Assembly (NCBI GenBank): GCA_963765705.1
Contig: CAVXXJ010000013.1
Location: forward strand, 186,001-250,000
Direction of reading: 5' to 3'
Source: Gaiellasilicea sp963765705
GTDB lineage: Bacteria; Actinomycetota; Thermoleophilia; Gaiellales; Gaiellaceae
Length of the DNA: 64,000 nt
Below are positions 8,527 through 17,231 of the stretch, piece by piece. The notes beneath the pieces are model-generated. The model was not told where the DNA came from, made no database searches, and saw only the letters and a list, made by a program, of their open reading frames with translations. Every line of letters begins with the position of its first letter. Position 1 is the first letter of the stretch. The position numbers and the translations under genes were made by a program.

Positions 8527-8535
8527 CCCAATCGG

Positions 8536-9466
8536 ATGGAGTCGTCGGAGCTCGACTACGACCTGCCGCAGGAGCTGATCGCGCAGCACCCGGCGGAGCG
8601 GCGGGACGCCTCCCGGCTCCTCGTCTACGACCGGGTCAGCGGCGATGTTCGTCACCGCGTCTTCGCAGAGCTGCCGGAGGAGCTCTCGGGCGAGCTGGTC
8701 GTCGTCAACGACACCCGGGTCGTGTCCGCGCGGATCCGGATCGAGCGGCCGAAGGGCGAGGTGCTGCTGCTGGAGCATGAGGGCGGCGGCGAGTGGCTCG
8801 CGCTCGCGCGGCCGACGCGTCGGCTGAAGGCGGGCACCCGGTACGGGGCCGTCGAGCTCGTCGAGCACCTCGGCGAAGGTCGCTGGCGCGTGCGACTGAA
8901 CGGCGAGCCCCGGGGTGAGGCTCCGCTGCCGCCGTACATCACCGAGACCCTCGCCGATCCATCGCGCTACCAGACCGTCTACGCGGACGAGCCCGGCTCC
9001 GCCGCGGCTCCGACCGCCGGCCTCCACTTCACGCCCGAGCTGCTCGAGCGGCTGGACGTCGAGCGCGTCACCCTCCATGTCGGTCTCGACACCTTTCGGC
9101 CGCTGACCGCGCCGACGCTCGAAGCAGCACGAGCTGCACGGAGAGCGCTACTCCGTGCGGCCCGAGGCGTGGGAGCGGATTCGCGCTGCCGAGCGCGTCC
9201 TCGCGGTCGGCACGACGACCGTTCGCGTGCTCGAGTCCATGGCACGTGACAGTCCGTTAGAGGGCCGCACGTCGCTGTTCGTCACGCCGGGCTTCGAGTT
9301 CCGCCGTGTCGACGCGCTGTTGACGAACTTCCACCTGCCGCGCTCGACGCTGCTCGCGCTGGTGATGGCGTTCGCCGGTGTCGAGGAGACCCGCCGGCTG
9401 TACCGGCTCGCGATCGAGGAGCGCTACCGCTTCTACTCGTTCGGTGACGCGGTGCTCATCCTCTGA
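8536..9466 (+). CDS. queA: S-adenosylmethionine:tRNA ribosyltransferase-isomerase
   Basis: Transfers the ribosyl of SAM to preQ1 at tRNA position 34, forming epoxyqueuosine. The N-terminus has DYDLPQELIAQHPAERRDASRLL and VVNDTRVVSARI. PPYI with YQTVYADEPGSAAAPTAGLHF, and later LLTNFHLPRSTLLALVMAF and YRFYSFGDAVLIL, are family signatures. One extra base near 9126 breaks the frame; the corrected segment reads EQHELHGERYSV. About 310 residues, slightly short of the usual 340. tgt lies downstream, so both enzymes for queuosine insertion are clustered here. The last 34 nt overlap the convergent ankyrin gene. Confidence 0.93.
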
Positions 9467-10641
9467 AGCCATTCGGCCAGCGGTCCGTCCGCGAACGCCA
9501 GGAAGCGCGGCTCGATCTCCGCGCCGGCCGCGACCAGGCGCTCGGCCACTCCGACGAGATCGCGGTCCGGCAGGTGGTGGTGCTGTGAGCCGTGCACCGC
9601 CCACGCGAGCGGCGTGTCGAAGTGGGCGCCCGAGGGTGCGACCGGATCGGCGCCTCGCTCGAGCAGGCGTGCGACGAGCTCCGGCGAGCCGATCCACGCG
9701 GCGTGGTGGAGCAGCGTCCCCTCAGGGGAACCACCGACGACGCCGCGGAAGTTCGGCCCGACGACGTCGACCACGAGGTCGAGCTTGCCGCGCAGCGCCG
9801 CCAGAACGATTACCTCCTGCGCATCGGGATCGAGTGTCTCCGGCAGCGGGTCCGTCGGACGCTCGCCGCGGGCGATCGAGGAGACGGCGGCGTCGGCCGG
9901 GTCGACGTCGGTCGAGGCGCCGAGCCCTGCCAGTAGCTCCGCGAGCTCGTCCTTGCCGCGCAGGACCGCATGCTGGTACGGAGTCCTCAGCGGTACGTGG
10001 CCACGCCATGTCTCACCGCCCGGCCGGTCGACGTCGGCTCCCTTCGAGGCCAGCAGCTCGATCATCTCCCGGCCGCCGCCGCGCCGAACGGCGTGCGCGA
10101 CATGGAAGCCCTCGTTCGGGTCGCCGCCGTGCTCGAGCATCAGCCGGACGTGCTCGATCCGGTCGTTGTCGATCGCGGCCGCAACCGCGTTCGTGCCGTC
10201 GACCCGGGCGCCGTGCTCGAGCAGGATGCGCGTGCAGTCGGGGCTCTCGGACTCGGTGGAGTGGTAGAGCGACTCACCGTCGTCCGGGCTCGCGCCCGCT
10301 TCCAGCAGCGCCCGCGTCAGCTCCGGGTCGTGCCGAACGCCCGCCGCGCCGTAGAGCGCGGACATGTTCCCGTACTCGTTGACGAAGAACGCGTTCGGGT
10401 CGGCGCCCCGCGCGAGGAGCTCGCGGGCGAGCGCGGTCGTCGGGAAGCGGGAGTGGCACGCGTAGAGGAGCGGCGCCCAGCCGAGCGGGCCGCCGGGCGT
10501 GCTCGGATCTCCGTCCCACTCGCGTCCGAGCACGAGCCGCACCCAGGGGTCGCGCTCCAGCTCAGGCTGCTCGGCGAGCATCTCCTCGGCCCGCGCGACG
10601 CGGCCCTCGGTCGCAGCACGGAGGAACGGCTCGACGTCCAC
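9433..10641 (-). CDS. Ankyrin-repeat protein
   Basis: 402 residues, intact, GTG start at 10641. At least seven degenerate ankyrin repeats run through the whole protein. Examples are APLLYACHS...ALARELLARGADPN, ALYGAAGVRHDPELTRALLEA and LLHHAAWIGSPELVARLLERGADP. No signal peptide, membrane helix or catalytic domain is visible, so it is probably a cytoplasmic protein-binding scaffold. It lies between queA (3' overlap of 34 nt on opposite strands) and tgt (divergent, 22 nt away, sharing a bidirectional promoter). The partner is unknown. Confidence 0.8.
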   Translation of the reverse strand: MDVEPFLRAATEGRVARAEEMLAEQPELERDPWVRLVLGREWDGDPSTPGGPLGWAPLLYACHSRFPTTALARELLARGADPNAFFVNEYGNMSALYGAAGVRHDPELTRALLEAGASPDDGESLYHSTESESPDCTRILLEHGARVDGTNAVAAAIDNDRIEHVRLMLEHGGDPNEGFHVAHAVRRGGGREMIELLASKGADVDRPGGETWRGHVPLRTPYQHAVLRGKDELAELLAGLGASTDVDPADAAVSSIARGERPTDPLPETLDPDAQEVIVLAALRGKLDLVVDVVGPNFRGVVGGSPEGTLLHHAAWIGSPELVARLLERGADPVAPSGAHFDTPLAWAVHGSQHHHLPDRDLVGVAERLVAAGAEIEPRFLAFADGPLAEWLQRMSTASPNE

Positions 10642-10647
10642 GTTCTA

Positions 10648-10657
10648 ACCCTAAGCT
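10648..10657. promoter_or_regulatory. Bidirectional leaderless -10 element
   Basis: ACCCTAAGCT: TAAGCT is at -12 to -7 of tgt (GTG 10664) and TAGGGT at -12 to -7 of the ankyrin gene (GTG 10641). The boxes share TA and the 22-nt spacing between starts is identical to the aldehyde dehydrogenase/thiolase pair. Confidence 0.65.
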
Positions 10658-10663
10658 CCTCGC

Positions 10664-11800
10664 GTGCCGGCCTTCGAGGTCACCGCTACCGACGGCGCTG
10701 CGCGCGCCGGGATTCTCCGCACCGCACACGGCGAGGTGAGGACGCCGGCGTTCATGCCCGTCGGCACGAAGGGAACGGTCAAGAGCCTCGACCCGGACGA
10801 GCTGCGTGACGTCGGCTCGCAGATCATCCTCGGCAACACCTACCACCTCCACTTCCGGCCCGGCGACGACGTGATCGCGGAGCTGGGCGGGCTCCATGCC
10901 TTCTCGGGCTGGGACGGCCCGATCCTCACCGACTCGGGCGGATTCCAGGTGTTCTCGCTCCGGGACACGCTGGTCGAGGTGGATGACGACGGCGTCACGT
11001 TCCGGTCGGTCTACGACGGCGCGCTCGCACGCTTCTCGCCCGAGCTCGCGGCTCAGGTCCAGCGCAACCTCGGCTCGGACATCGCGATGTGCTTCGACAT
11101 CTGCCCACCGGCGGGCGTGCCGCGGCCGGAGCTCGAGGAGGCCGTGCGCCGCACGACTCTCTGGGCGGCCCGCCAGCGGGAGGCCGAGCGCGCGCCAGAG
11201 CAGCTGCTCTTCGGGATCGCTCAGGGCGCAGCCGATCCGGAGCTGCGGCGGCGATCGATCGAGGAGATCACCGCGCTCGACTTCGACGGGCACGCGCTCG
11301 GCGGGCTGGCGGTGGGGGAGAGCCGCGACGAGATGTTCGAGGCGACCGACTGGGCGGCTCCGCTCCTGCCCGCGGAGAAGCCGCGCTACTTCATGGGGAT
11401 CGGCGATGCGGAGGGGATCCTGCGCGTGATCGGCGCCGGGATCGACATGTTCGACTGCGTGCTGCCGACCCGCACGGCCCGCACCGGCTCGGCGCTCACC
11501 GCGACGGGCCGGCTGAACCTGCGCAACGCCCAGTTCGCCCGGGATCCGCGGCCGCTCGAGGAAGGCTGCACATGCCCGGCGTGCTCACGCTTCACGCGGG
11601 CATACATCCGGCACCTGATCAACCAGGAGGAGTTGCTGGGCCTGCGCCTTCTGAGCCTGCATAATCTGCACTTCCTACTCGAACTGACCGCGGGCGCGCG
11701 GGCGGCGATCGAACGCGGCGAGCTGGAGGCCCACACGGCCGCTGCGCTCGCCCGGCTCGCCGGCGGCCCACAGGAGGACCCTTGGAACCAGGGGGGCTGA
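10664..11800 (+). CDS. tgt: tRNA-guanine transglycosylase
   Basis: Exchanges guanine 34 for preQ1 in GU(N) tRNAs. 378 residues, intact. Features are TPAFMPVGTKGTVKSL, ILGNTYHL, the catalytic Asp in TDSGGFQVFSL, LFGIAQGA, GGLAVGES, the nucleophilic Asp region in IDMFDCVLPTRTAR, and the zinc site CTCPAC with a later His in LLSLHNLHF. The usual FRSHLDG segment reads FRSVYDG here. It is leaderless by promoter geometry. The end overlaps yajC by 19 nt, as in the common tgt-yajC-secDF order, so these form one operon. Confidence 0.95.
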   Translation: MPAFEVTATDGAARAGILRTAHGEVRTPAFMPVGTKGTVKSLDPDELRDVGSQIILGNTYHLHFRPGDDVIAELGGLHAFSGWDGPILTDSGGFQVFSLRDTLVEVDDDGVTFRSVYDGALARFSPELAAQVQRNLGSDIAMCFDICPPAGVPRPELEEAVRRTTLWAARQREAERAPEQLLFGIAQGAADPELRRRSIEEITALDFDGHALGGLAVGESRDEMFEATDWAAPLLPAEKPRYFMGIGDAEGILRVIGAGIDMFDCVLPTRTARTGSALTATGRLNLRNAQFARDPRPLEEGCTCPACSRFTRAYIRHLINQEELLGLRLLSLHNLHFLLELTAGARAAIERGELEAHTAAALARLAGGPQEDPWNQGG

Positions 11801-12097
11801 TCATTCTCGCTCGCGCATGTTCGCGCTGCTCTGGATGTTCGTGATCAAGCCGCAGCGCCGCCGCCTCAACGACCAGCGCGCGCTGCACGAGTCGGTCGAG
11901 TGTCGGCGACGAGATCCTCACCGTCGGCGGCCTGCTCGGACACGTGCGCGAGGTGAACGAGGGCGACGACACGTTGGTCGTCGAGATCGCGCCCGGCACG
12001 AACGTGCGCGTCGCGCGGCGCGGTCGCGCGTGTCCGCCGCGATTATCGCGCCCGAGAAGGGCCCTCCAGCAGAGCCGTCCAACAAGTCCGCAGCTAA
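11782..12097 (+). CDS. yajC: Preprotein translocase subunit YajC, frame-broken
   Basis: Small membrane partner of SecDF. The TTG start at 11782 is preceded by a strong AGGAGG at 11772-11777. The single membrane helix reads MFALLWMFVIKPQRRRLNDQ, the classic YajC signature, followed by the cytoplasmic domain (VGDEILTVGGLLGHVREV, VVEIAPGTNVRVARR). I infer three frame breaks (near 11810, 11901 and 12022). The end at TAA 12097 depends on the third and is uncertain. Position between tgt and secDF supports the call. Confidence 0.8.
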
Positions 12098-12111
12098 CCT
12101 ACCGCTGACCG

Positions 12112-15011
12112 GTGAATCGTCAGACCGCACCTCACTCTTGTAGCGCTGATCGTCGCCGGGCTCATCGGCGTCGGCCTGCTCGCCGTTCCCGGCTCGCCCA
12201 TCCACCAGGAGCCGACGCTCGGTCTGGACCTCCAGGGCGGCCTCGAGGTGACCCTCCAGGCGGTGCCGCCGCCGAACCGCAAGCTGCAGAAGTCCGACCT
12301 GACGCGGTCGGTCGAGATCCTCCGCGACCGCATCGACCGCCTCGGCGTCGCGGAGCCCGAGATCCGGGAGCAGGGCGGCGACCAGATCTCGATCCAGATC
12401 CCTGGCATCAAGAACCCCGACGAGGTGATCAAGATCCTCGGCCAGACGGCGCAGCTCGAGCTCTACGACCTCGAGGCGAACCTCGTGCGGCCTTCGATCG
12501 GCGTCCAGAACTTCCCGGTCGCGACGGAGTCGCTCTACGCGCTGCTCGCCGGCCAGCAGGCCCTTGTCGACCAGGAGACGACGACGTCCTGGTACCTCTT
12601 CGACGTCCAGAAGAAGAAGCGCGCCGGGCCGGTGAACACGAAGAACAAACTGCTCCGGAGCGAAGTGATCGCGAAGACGAACTGCGCGGCCGGCGACGAG
12701 GACGCATGCGCGGCTCTGGAATCGCGAAGTCAGCCGAGCGCGGCGGCCGGCGCGGGCTCAGGCGGTGCGTCGCCGCTGGGCAAGCTGCCGAAGGGCTGGA
12801 AGATCTTCGGCGTGCCGCCGAAGACGGTCGTGCTCACGTGCGGCATCGGTGAGGTCGTCTGCCCGGGGGTCAACGTCGAGAACCCGACCCGGAACTTCTT
12901 CTACCTGGTGCGCTTCGGCAAGTTCCAGACGAGCCAGGGCCTGAAGGAAGTGCCCGAGATGCGCGGCGACGATCTCAAGCTGTCCGGCACCCGCCAGGAC
13001 TTCGACACGACGTCGGGCCAGCCGATCGTGACGATGCAGTTCACCAACGATGGCGCGGACAAGTTCGGCGAGATCACCAACGCCGAGGCCGACCGGGGCC
13101 GTCAGCTCTTCAACCTCTCCGGCGGCGGGGGCGACCCGAGCCAGACGTTCCAGCACTTCGCGATCGTGCTCGACCGCCAGATCAAGTCGTGGCCGTCGAT
13201 CGACTGGGAGCAGTACCCGAACGGGATCAGCGGCTCGAACGGCGCCCAGATCACGGGCATCGGCGACCTCAGCGAGGCGAAGAATCTCGCGCTGGTGCTC
13301 CAGACCGGCGCCCTGCCCGTCACCTTCAACACACAGCGAGCAGACCGACATCTCCGCGACGCTCGGCAAGGACTCGCTCGCGGAGGCCTGGAAGGCTGCG
13401 ATCGCGGGCCTGCTCGTCGTCGCGCTCTTCCTGCTCGTCTTCTACCGCGTCCTCGGCGTCGTCGCCGTGATCGGCCTCGGCATCTACGCCGCGTTCCTCT
13501 ACGCAGCGATCCTGCTCTTCAACGTCACGCTGACCCTGCCGGGCTTCGCCGGGATGATCCTGACGCTGGGGGTGGCCGCCGACGCGAACATCGTCATCTT
13601 CGAGCGCGTGAAGGAGGAGTACCGCTCCGGCAAATCGGTGCGCGCCGCCATCGCGGCGGGTTACGGCAAGGGCTTCGCCACGATCATCGACGCCAACGTC
13701 GTCACCGCGATCACGGCCGTGATCCTCTTCCTCGTCGCGACCGCGGGCGTCAAGGGCTTCGCGCTGATGCTGCTGATCGGAACCCTGATGTCGCTGCTGA
13801 CCGCCGTCGCCGCGACGCGCGCGATCCTCGGCCTGCTCGGCGGCTTCAAGTGGTTCGACAACCCGCGCCTGATGGGCGCTGAAGGCGAGCCGCCGGCGTG
13901 GATCAGGCGCGACTTCATCGGCTTGCGGAACCGCTGGTTCGCCATGTCGGGCGTCATCCTCCTGATCTCGGTCGGTGCGATCGGGATCAACGGGCTGAAT
14001 CTCGGCATCGACTTCGAGGGCGGGACCCAGATCACCCTGACCACCCCGCAGCCGACCTCGCTCGACGACGTGCGCGCCCAGGCGGCCCAGACCGGCCAGG
14101 GCAGCGCGCAGATCCAGGGAAGCGGCACCGCGCTTTCGGGCGACAGGTACAAGGAGTTCCGGATCCGCACTGACGTCGAGCAGGCCGAGCAGACTCGCCT
14201 GACGCGGGGCCTGCAGAGCACGTTCAACGCGGAAACGAGCGTCAAGAGCGTCTCGGCGAGCTTCGGCCGGCAGATCGCCGAGGGAGCGATCCTCGCGATC
14301 ATCGTCTCGCTGCTCCTGGTCGCTCTCTACATCGCGTTCCGCTTCGAGCTGAAGTTCGCCGGCCCGGTGATGGTCTCGCTGCTCCATGACGTCCTGATCA
14401 CCGTCGGCATCTACGCGTTGCTCGGCAGGGAGGTGTCGACCGCAACGGTCGCCGCTGTGCTGACCGTGCTCGGGTACTCGATCTACGACACGATCATCAT
14501 CCTCGACCGCGTGCGCGAGAACATGCCGCTGATGAAGCGCGCGTCGTTCCGGACGCTCGCGAACGTGTCGCTGTGGGAGACGATCCCGCGGTCCCTGGCC
14601 ACGACCTTCATCACCCTGCTGCCGATCTCCGCGCTGTACTTCTTCGGCGGCGAGACGCTGAAGGACTTCGCGTTCGCGCTGCTCGTTGGCATCGGCGCCG
14701 GCGCCTACTCGTCGATCTTCATCGCGGCGCCGCTCGTCGCGGTGCTCAAGGAGCGCGAGCCGGAGTATGCGCGCCGCCGTGACGATGCCTCGCTCAGCGA
14801 CGCGGGCTCGGTCGGCGGTCTCCTGCGCGAGGCCGAGGAGCTGGCCGCTGCTCAGCCCACACCAGACCTGATTCCGGACGTTCTCCAGGGCGACGGTGGC
14901 GCCGAGCCTGCCGTGGAAGGGGTCCCCGCGCCGGTAACCGACGACGCCGCGGCAAAGCGCGAGCGCCGGCGGCAGCGGCGCAGCACCCGCCCCCATGGCC
15001 GCGCCCGATAG
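12112..15011 (+). CDS. secDF: Fused protein-export membrane protein SecDF
   Basis: Uses the proton motive force to complete Sec-dependent export. The N-terminal SecD half has a first membrane helix, LGLDLQGGLEVTL, the P1 periplasmic domain, and five helices with GFAGMILTLGVAADANIVIFERVKEE. With no stop codon the frame runs into a full SecF half (GLNLGIDFEGGTQITL, later LTVLGYSIYDTIIILDRVRE). Two extra bases (near 12140 and 13332) break the SecD part, but the SecD C-terminal membrane region and all of SecF are in one uninterrupted frame from about 13335. The joint lies near 13870-13930. The tail is highly charged. About 966 residues; SecD and SecF are separate proteins in most actinobacteria I know. 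Confidence 0.92.
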
Positions 15012-15210
15012 CGGCCCGGCGCTCCGGCAGCTCGTCGACGAGCTCGGCTCACAGCTGCGCGCCGGCGTCGAGAAGCTCGGCGACCTGCCGCAGGAAACCG
15101 GTGAGCGCGTCGCGCGCGAGCTCGGGCTCGTGACCCGGGAGGAGTACGACGCGCTGGCCCTGCGTCTCGCTCAGCTCGAGCATCGGCTGAAGTTGCTCGA
15201 GCAGCCGTAG
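14995..15210 (+). CDS. Small helical protein resembling BMFP/UbiK-type accessory factors
   Basis: 71 residues, starting at ATG 14995 inside the secDF end (17-nt overlap). It is two-part: an amphipathic helix (RQLVDELGSQLRAGVEKLG), then LVTREEYDALALRLAQLEHR, which resembles the C-terminal coiled coil of the YqiC/UbiK family. Such proteins trimerise and associate with membranes. The similarity is by eye only and the function here is unknown. Confidence 0.55.
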   Translation: MAAPDSGPALRQLVDELGSQLRAGVEKLGDLPQETGERVARELGLVTREEYDALALRLAQLEHRLKLLEQP

Positions 15211-15244
15211 TCCCGAAGGTTCTCGAGCGAGGGAACGTCCGGTG

Positions 15245-15250
15245 TACGCT
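15245..15250 (+). promoter_or_regulatory. Leaderless -10 box (TACGCT)
   Basis: TACGCT is exactly at -12 to -7 of ATG 15257, with no Shine-Dalgarno in between. Confidence 0.5.
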
Positions 15251-15256
15251 GCGACA

Positions 15257-15475
15257 ATGGAGGACGCAGTCGTGGTGAAGGTCGTTTCCGACGAGCCCGA
15301 AGCCGAGATCGTGTGCGGTCTGCTGCGCTCGGCCGGGATCGAATGCGGGCATCGCGAAACGGATGCGATCGACGCGGTTCTCGAGGACTTCACCGACGTC
15401 GGCCCGCGCGAGATCTTCGTGCACAGCTCGGATCTGGACGCTGCACGGGAGTTGCTCGGCGACGCCGCGCCCTGA
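15257..15475 (+). CDS. DUF2007-like small protein
   Basis: 72 residues from ATG 15257, intact. The pattern VVKVVSDEPEAEIVCGLLRSAGIEC followed by a short beta-rich end with ARELLGD fits the DUF2007 (putative signal-transducing) fold, a ferredoxin-like module often next to membrane or stress genes. An upstream in-frame ATG (15242) lies before the -10 box, so 15257 is preferred. Function unknown. Confidence 0.6.
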   Translation: MEDAVVVKVVSDEPEAEIVCGLLRSAGIECGHRETDAIDAVLEDFTDVGPREIFVHSSDLDAARELLGDAAP

Positions 15476-15483
15476 CTCTCGTC

Positions 15484-15948
15484 GTGAAGGTCTTCAACCT
15501 CAACGGGGACGACTGGGATCGCGTCGAGGACCGAGAGGGCTGGCGCTCCAAGGACGCGTGGGTCGGTGCGCACGTCGGCGCCGAGCTCATCGGCGGCAGC
15601 ATGTACGAGCTCGAGCCCGGCGATCGCCTGTGGCCTTACCACACGCATCACGCGAACGAGGAGTGGCTTCTCGTCCTCCGCGGCACGCCGACCGTGCGCT
15701 CACCGGAAGGCGAGCGAGACCTGAGCGAAGGAGATATCGTCTGCTTCGTGCGAGGGAAGGACGGCGCGCACCAGGTCACCAACCGCACCGAGGCGCCGAT
15801 CCGCGTCCTGATGCTCTCGACGCTCATCGCTCCGGACATCGTCGAGTACCTCGACAGCGGCAAGATCGGCGCCCGCAGCATCGCCGGCGAGCGGATTCTC
15901 CTCAGCAGGCCCGGACCGATCCTCGACTACTGGGACGGTGAGGACTGA
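15484..15948 (+). CDS. Cupin-domain protein
   Basis: 154 residues from GTG 15484, intact. The two cupin motifs are visible: motif 1 WPYHTHHANEEWLLVLRG supplies His/His/Glu metal ligands, and motif 2 GDIVCFVRGKDGAHQVTN supplies the last His. An aromatic C-terminus (PGPILDYWDGED) follows. Such single-domain cupins bind a metal and may be isomerases, dioxygenases or sugar-binding proteins. The reaction cannot be deduced. It follows the DUF2007 gene by 8 nt and may share its transcript. Confidence 0.75.
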   Translation: MKVFNLNGDDWDRVEDREGWRSKDAWVGAHVGAELIGGSMYELEPGDRLWPYHTHHANEEWLLVLRGTPTVRSPEGERDLSEGDIVCFVRGKDGAHQVTNRTEAPIRVLMLSTLIAPDIVEYLDSGKIGARSIAGERILLSRPGPILDYWDGED

Positions 15949-15986
15949 AACCGTCCCGAGGCAGCCCTACGACAAGGAGGTCAGTC

Positions 15987-16271
15987 ATGTCACTCGCACG
16001 AGCCGTGACGTTCGATGGTGTCAGCAGCGACCGGATGGCGGAGATGCAGAAGGAGATGGAAGGCAGCGACCGGCCGGACAACGTGCCGGCCAAGGAGATC
16101 CTCGTGCTTCACGATCCCGAGGCCGACAAGTCGCTCGTGATCGTCTTCTTCGACAACGAGGACGACTACCGTCAGGGGGACGAAGCGCTCAGCGCGATCC
16201 CGGCCGGCGACACTCCCGGCCAACGCACGTCGGTGACGAAATACAACGTTGCCTTCCGCATGACCGACTAG
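15987..16271 (+). CDS. Small protein of unknown function
   Basis: 94 residues, intact, with one of the best Shine-Dalgarno sequences in the window (AAGGAGG at 15974-15980, 6 nt before ATG). The segment EILVLHDPEADKSLVIVFFD followed by DEALSAIP looks like a small alpha/beta dimeric barrel, the fold of antibiotic-biosynthesis-monooxygenase-like proteins, but key residues are not evident. Unlike its leaderless neighbours it has a proper leader and ribosome site. Confidence 0.6.
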   Translation: MSLARAVTFDGVSSDRMAEMQKEMEGSDRPDNVPAKEILVLHDPEADKSLVIVFFDNEDDYRQGDEALSAIPAGDTPGQRTSVTKYNVAFRMTD

Positions 16272-16287
16272 CACCCGTCCGGCGTCG

Positions 16288-16293
16288 TAGACT
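16288..16293 (+). promoter_or_regulatory. Leaderless -10 box (TAGACT)
   Basis: TAGACT at -12 to -7 of ATG 16300. Confidence 0.5.
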
Positions 16294-16299
16294 CGACCC

Positions 16300-16707
16300 A
16301 TGGGTCGGGTCCCCCGCGTCGTGCTGCGAGCTCTCGGGATCGGCGTTCTCGTCGCCGGTGGGCTCGCTGTTGCGCTCACGGCGCTGATCGCAACGCTCCT
16401 GATCGGGCCGTTCGTGTTCTGGCTCGCGTGGAACGTCCTCGACTTCGCGTCCGCGGTCGGTCTGCCGGAGCTCGGTTTCTTCGGCATCGTGCTCGCGGTG
16501 CTGTTCCTCGTCGTCGGGTGGTTCGGCAAGGTCGTCATCGCCGGCATCGTCTTCGTCGTCGAGCCGTCCTGGTTCGACGGCGCCGCAGAAGTGCATTGGC
16601 CCGAGCCGACGCTGCGCAACTTCGTCGCCTTCGCGCTCCTCGCGATGCTGGCGTCGCGACCGCACGCGCATGCGCACCAGCACAAGGCCCACCGAGACAA
16701 GACCTAG
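16300..16707 (+). CDS. Membrane protein with His-rich tail
   Basis: 135 residues, intact. Three hydrophobic segments are seen (about residues 10-45, 58-88 and 105-120), with a conserved-looking FWLAWNVLDFA between the first two. The C-terminus is His-rich (PHAHAHQHKAHRDK) and could bind metal. Its TAG overlaps the GTG of the acetyltransferase (TAGTG), so both are on one transcript. No family recognised. Confidence 0.6.
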   Translation: MGRVPRVVLRALGIGVLVAGGLAVALTALIATLLIGPFVFWLAWNVLDFASAVGLPELGFFGIVLAVLFLVVGWFGKVVIAGIVFVVEPSWFDGAAEVHWPEPTLRNFVAFALLAMLASRPHAHAHQHKAHRDKT

Positions 16708-17231
16708 TGCCCGGGCAGATCGAGGTCCGCCGTCTCGAGCCGCCCGAGGTGCACGAGCAGCTCGACGCGCTCGCGGCTGTCCTCCACGACTGTGTCGCCG
16801 GAGGCGCGTCGGTCAGCTACATGGCACCGTTCTCGCCTGCGGACGCGCGGGCGGCGTTCGTAGCCTGGGCCGCCGAGGTGGAGCAGGGCGGCCGGCTTAT
16901 CGTTGCCGCTTTTGACAACGGAGAGCTGGTCGGCACGGTGCAGGTGATCCTCGCCTTGCCGCCCAACCAGCCGCACCGCGCCGAGATCGCAAAGCTCCTC
17001 GTCCATCGCTCGGCACGCAGGCGCGGCATCGCCGAGCTGCTGATGGAGCAGGCCGAGGCGGAGGCGCGGGCTGAGGGGAAGTCCCTGCTCGTGCTGGACG
17101 CGGTGACCGAGGGCGACGCCGCGCGCCTCTATGACCGCATGGGCTGGACGACGGTCGGCGTCATCCCCGGCTACGCGCTCTACCCCGATGGCCGGCCCTG
17201 CGACACGACCGTGTTCTGGAAAAGGCTCTAG
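16707..17231 (+). CDS. GNAT-family N-acetyltransferase
   Basis: 174 residues, intact, GTG at 16707. The GNAT fold is shown by GELVGTVQVILAL (beta 4), the acetyl-CoA pyrophosphate loop in AKLLVHRSARRRGIAELLM (R-x-x-G-I pattern), and the later LYDRMGWTTVGVIPGYAL. The order and the tail DGRPCDTTVFWKRL resemble small-molecule or aminoglycoside-type GNATs. The substrate is unknown. The end overlaps carB (opposite strand) by 4 nt. Confidence 0.85.
   Translation: MPGQIEVRRLEPPEVHEQLDALAAVLHDCVAGGASVSYMAPFSPADARAAFVAWAAEVEQGGRLIVAAFDNGELVGTVQVILALPPNQPHRAEIAKLLVHRSARRRGIAELLMEQAEAEARAEGKSLLVLDAVTEGDAARLYDRMGWTTVGVIPGYALYPDGRPCDTTVFWKRL

Noticed and set aside
13326..14996. 556-codon minus-strand frame opposite secF
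   Set aside because: Antisense shadow of a clearly coding region; His/Arg/Asp-rich with no domain.
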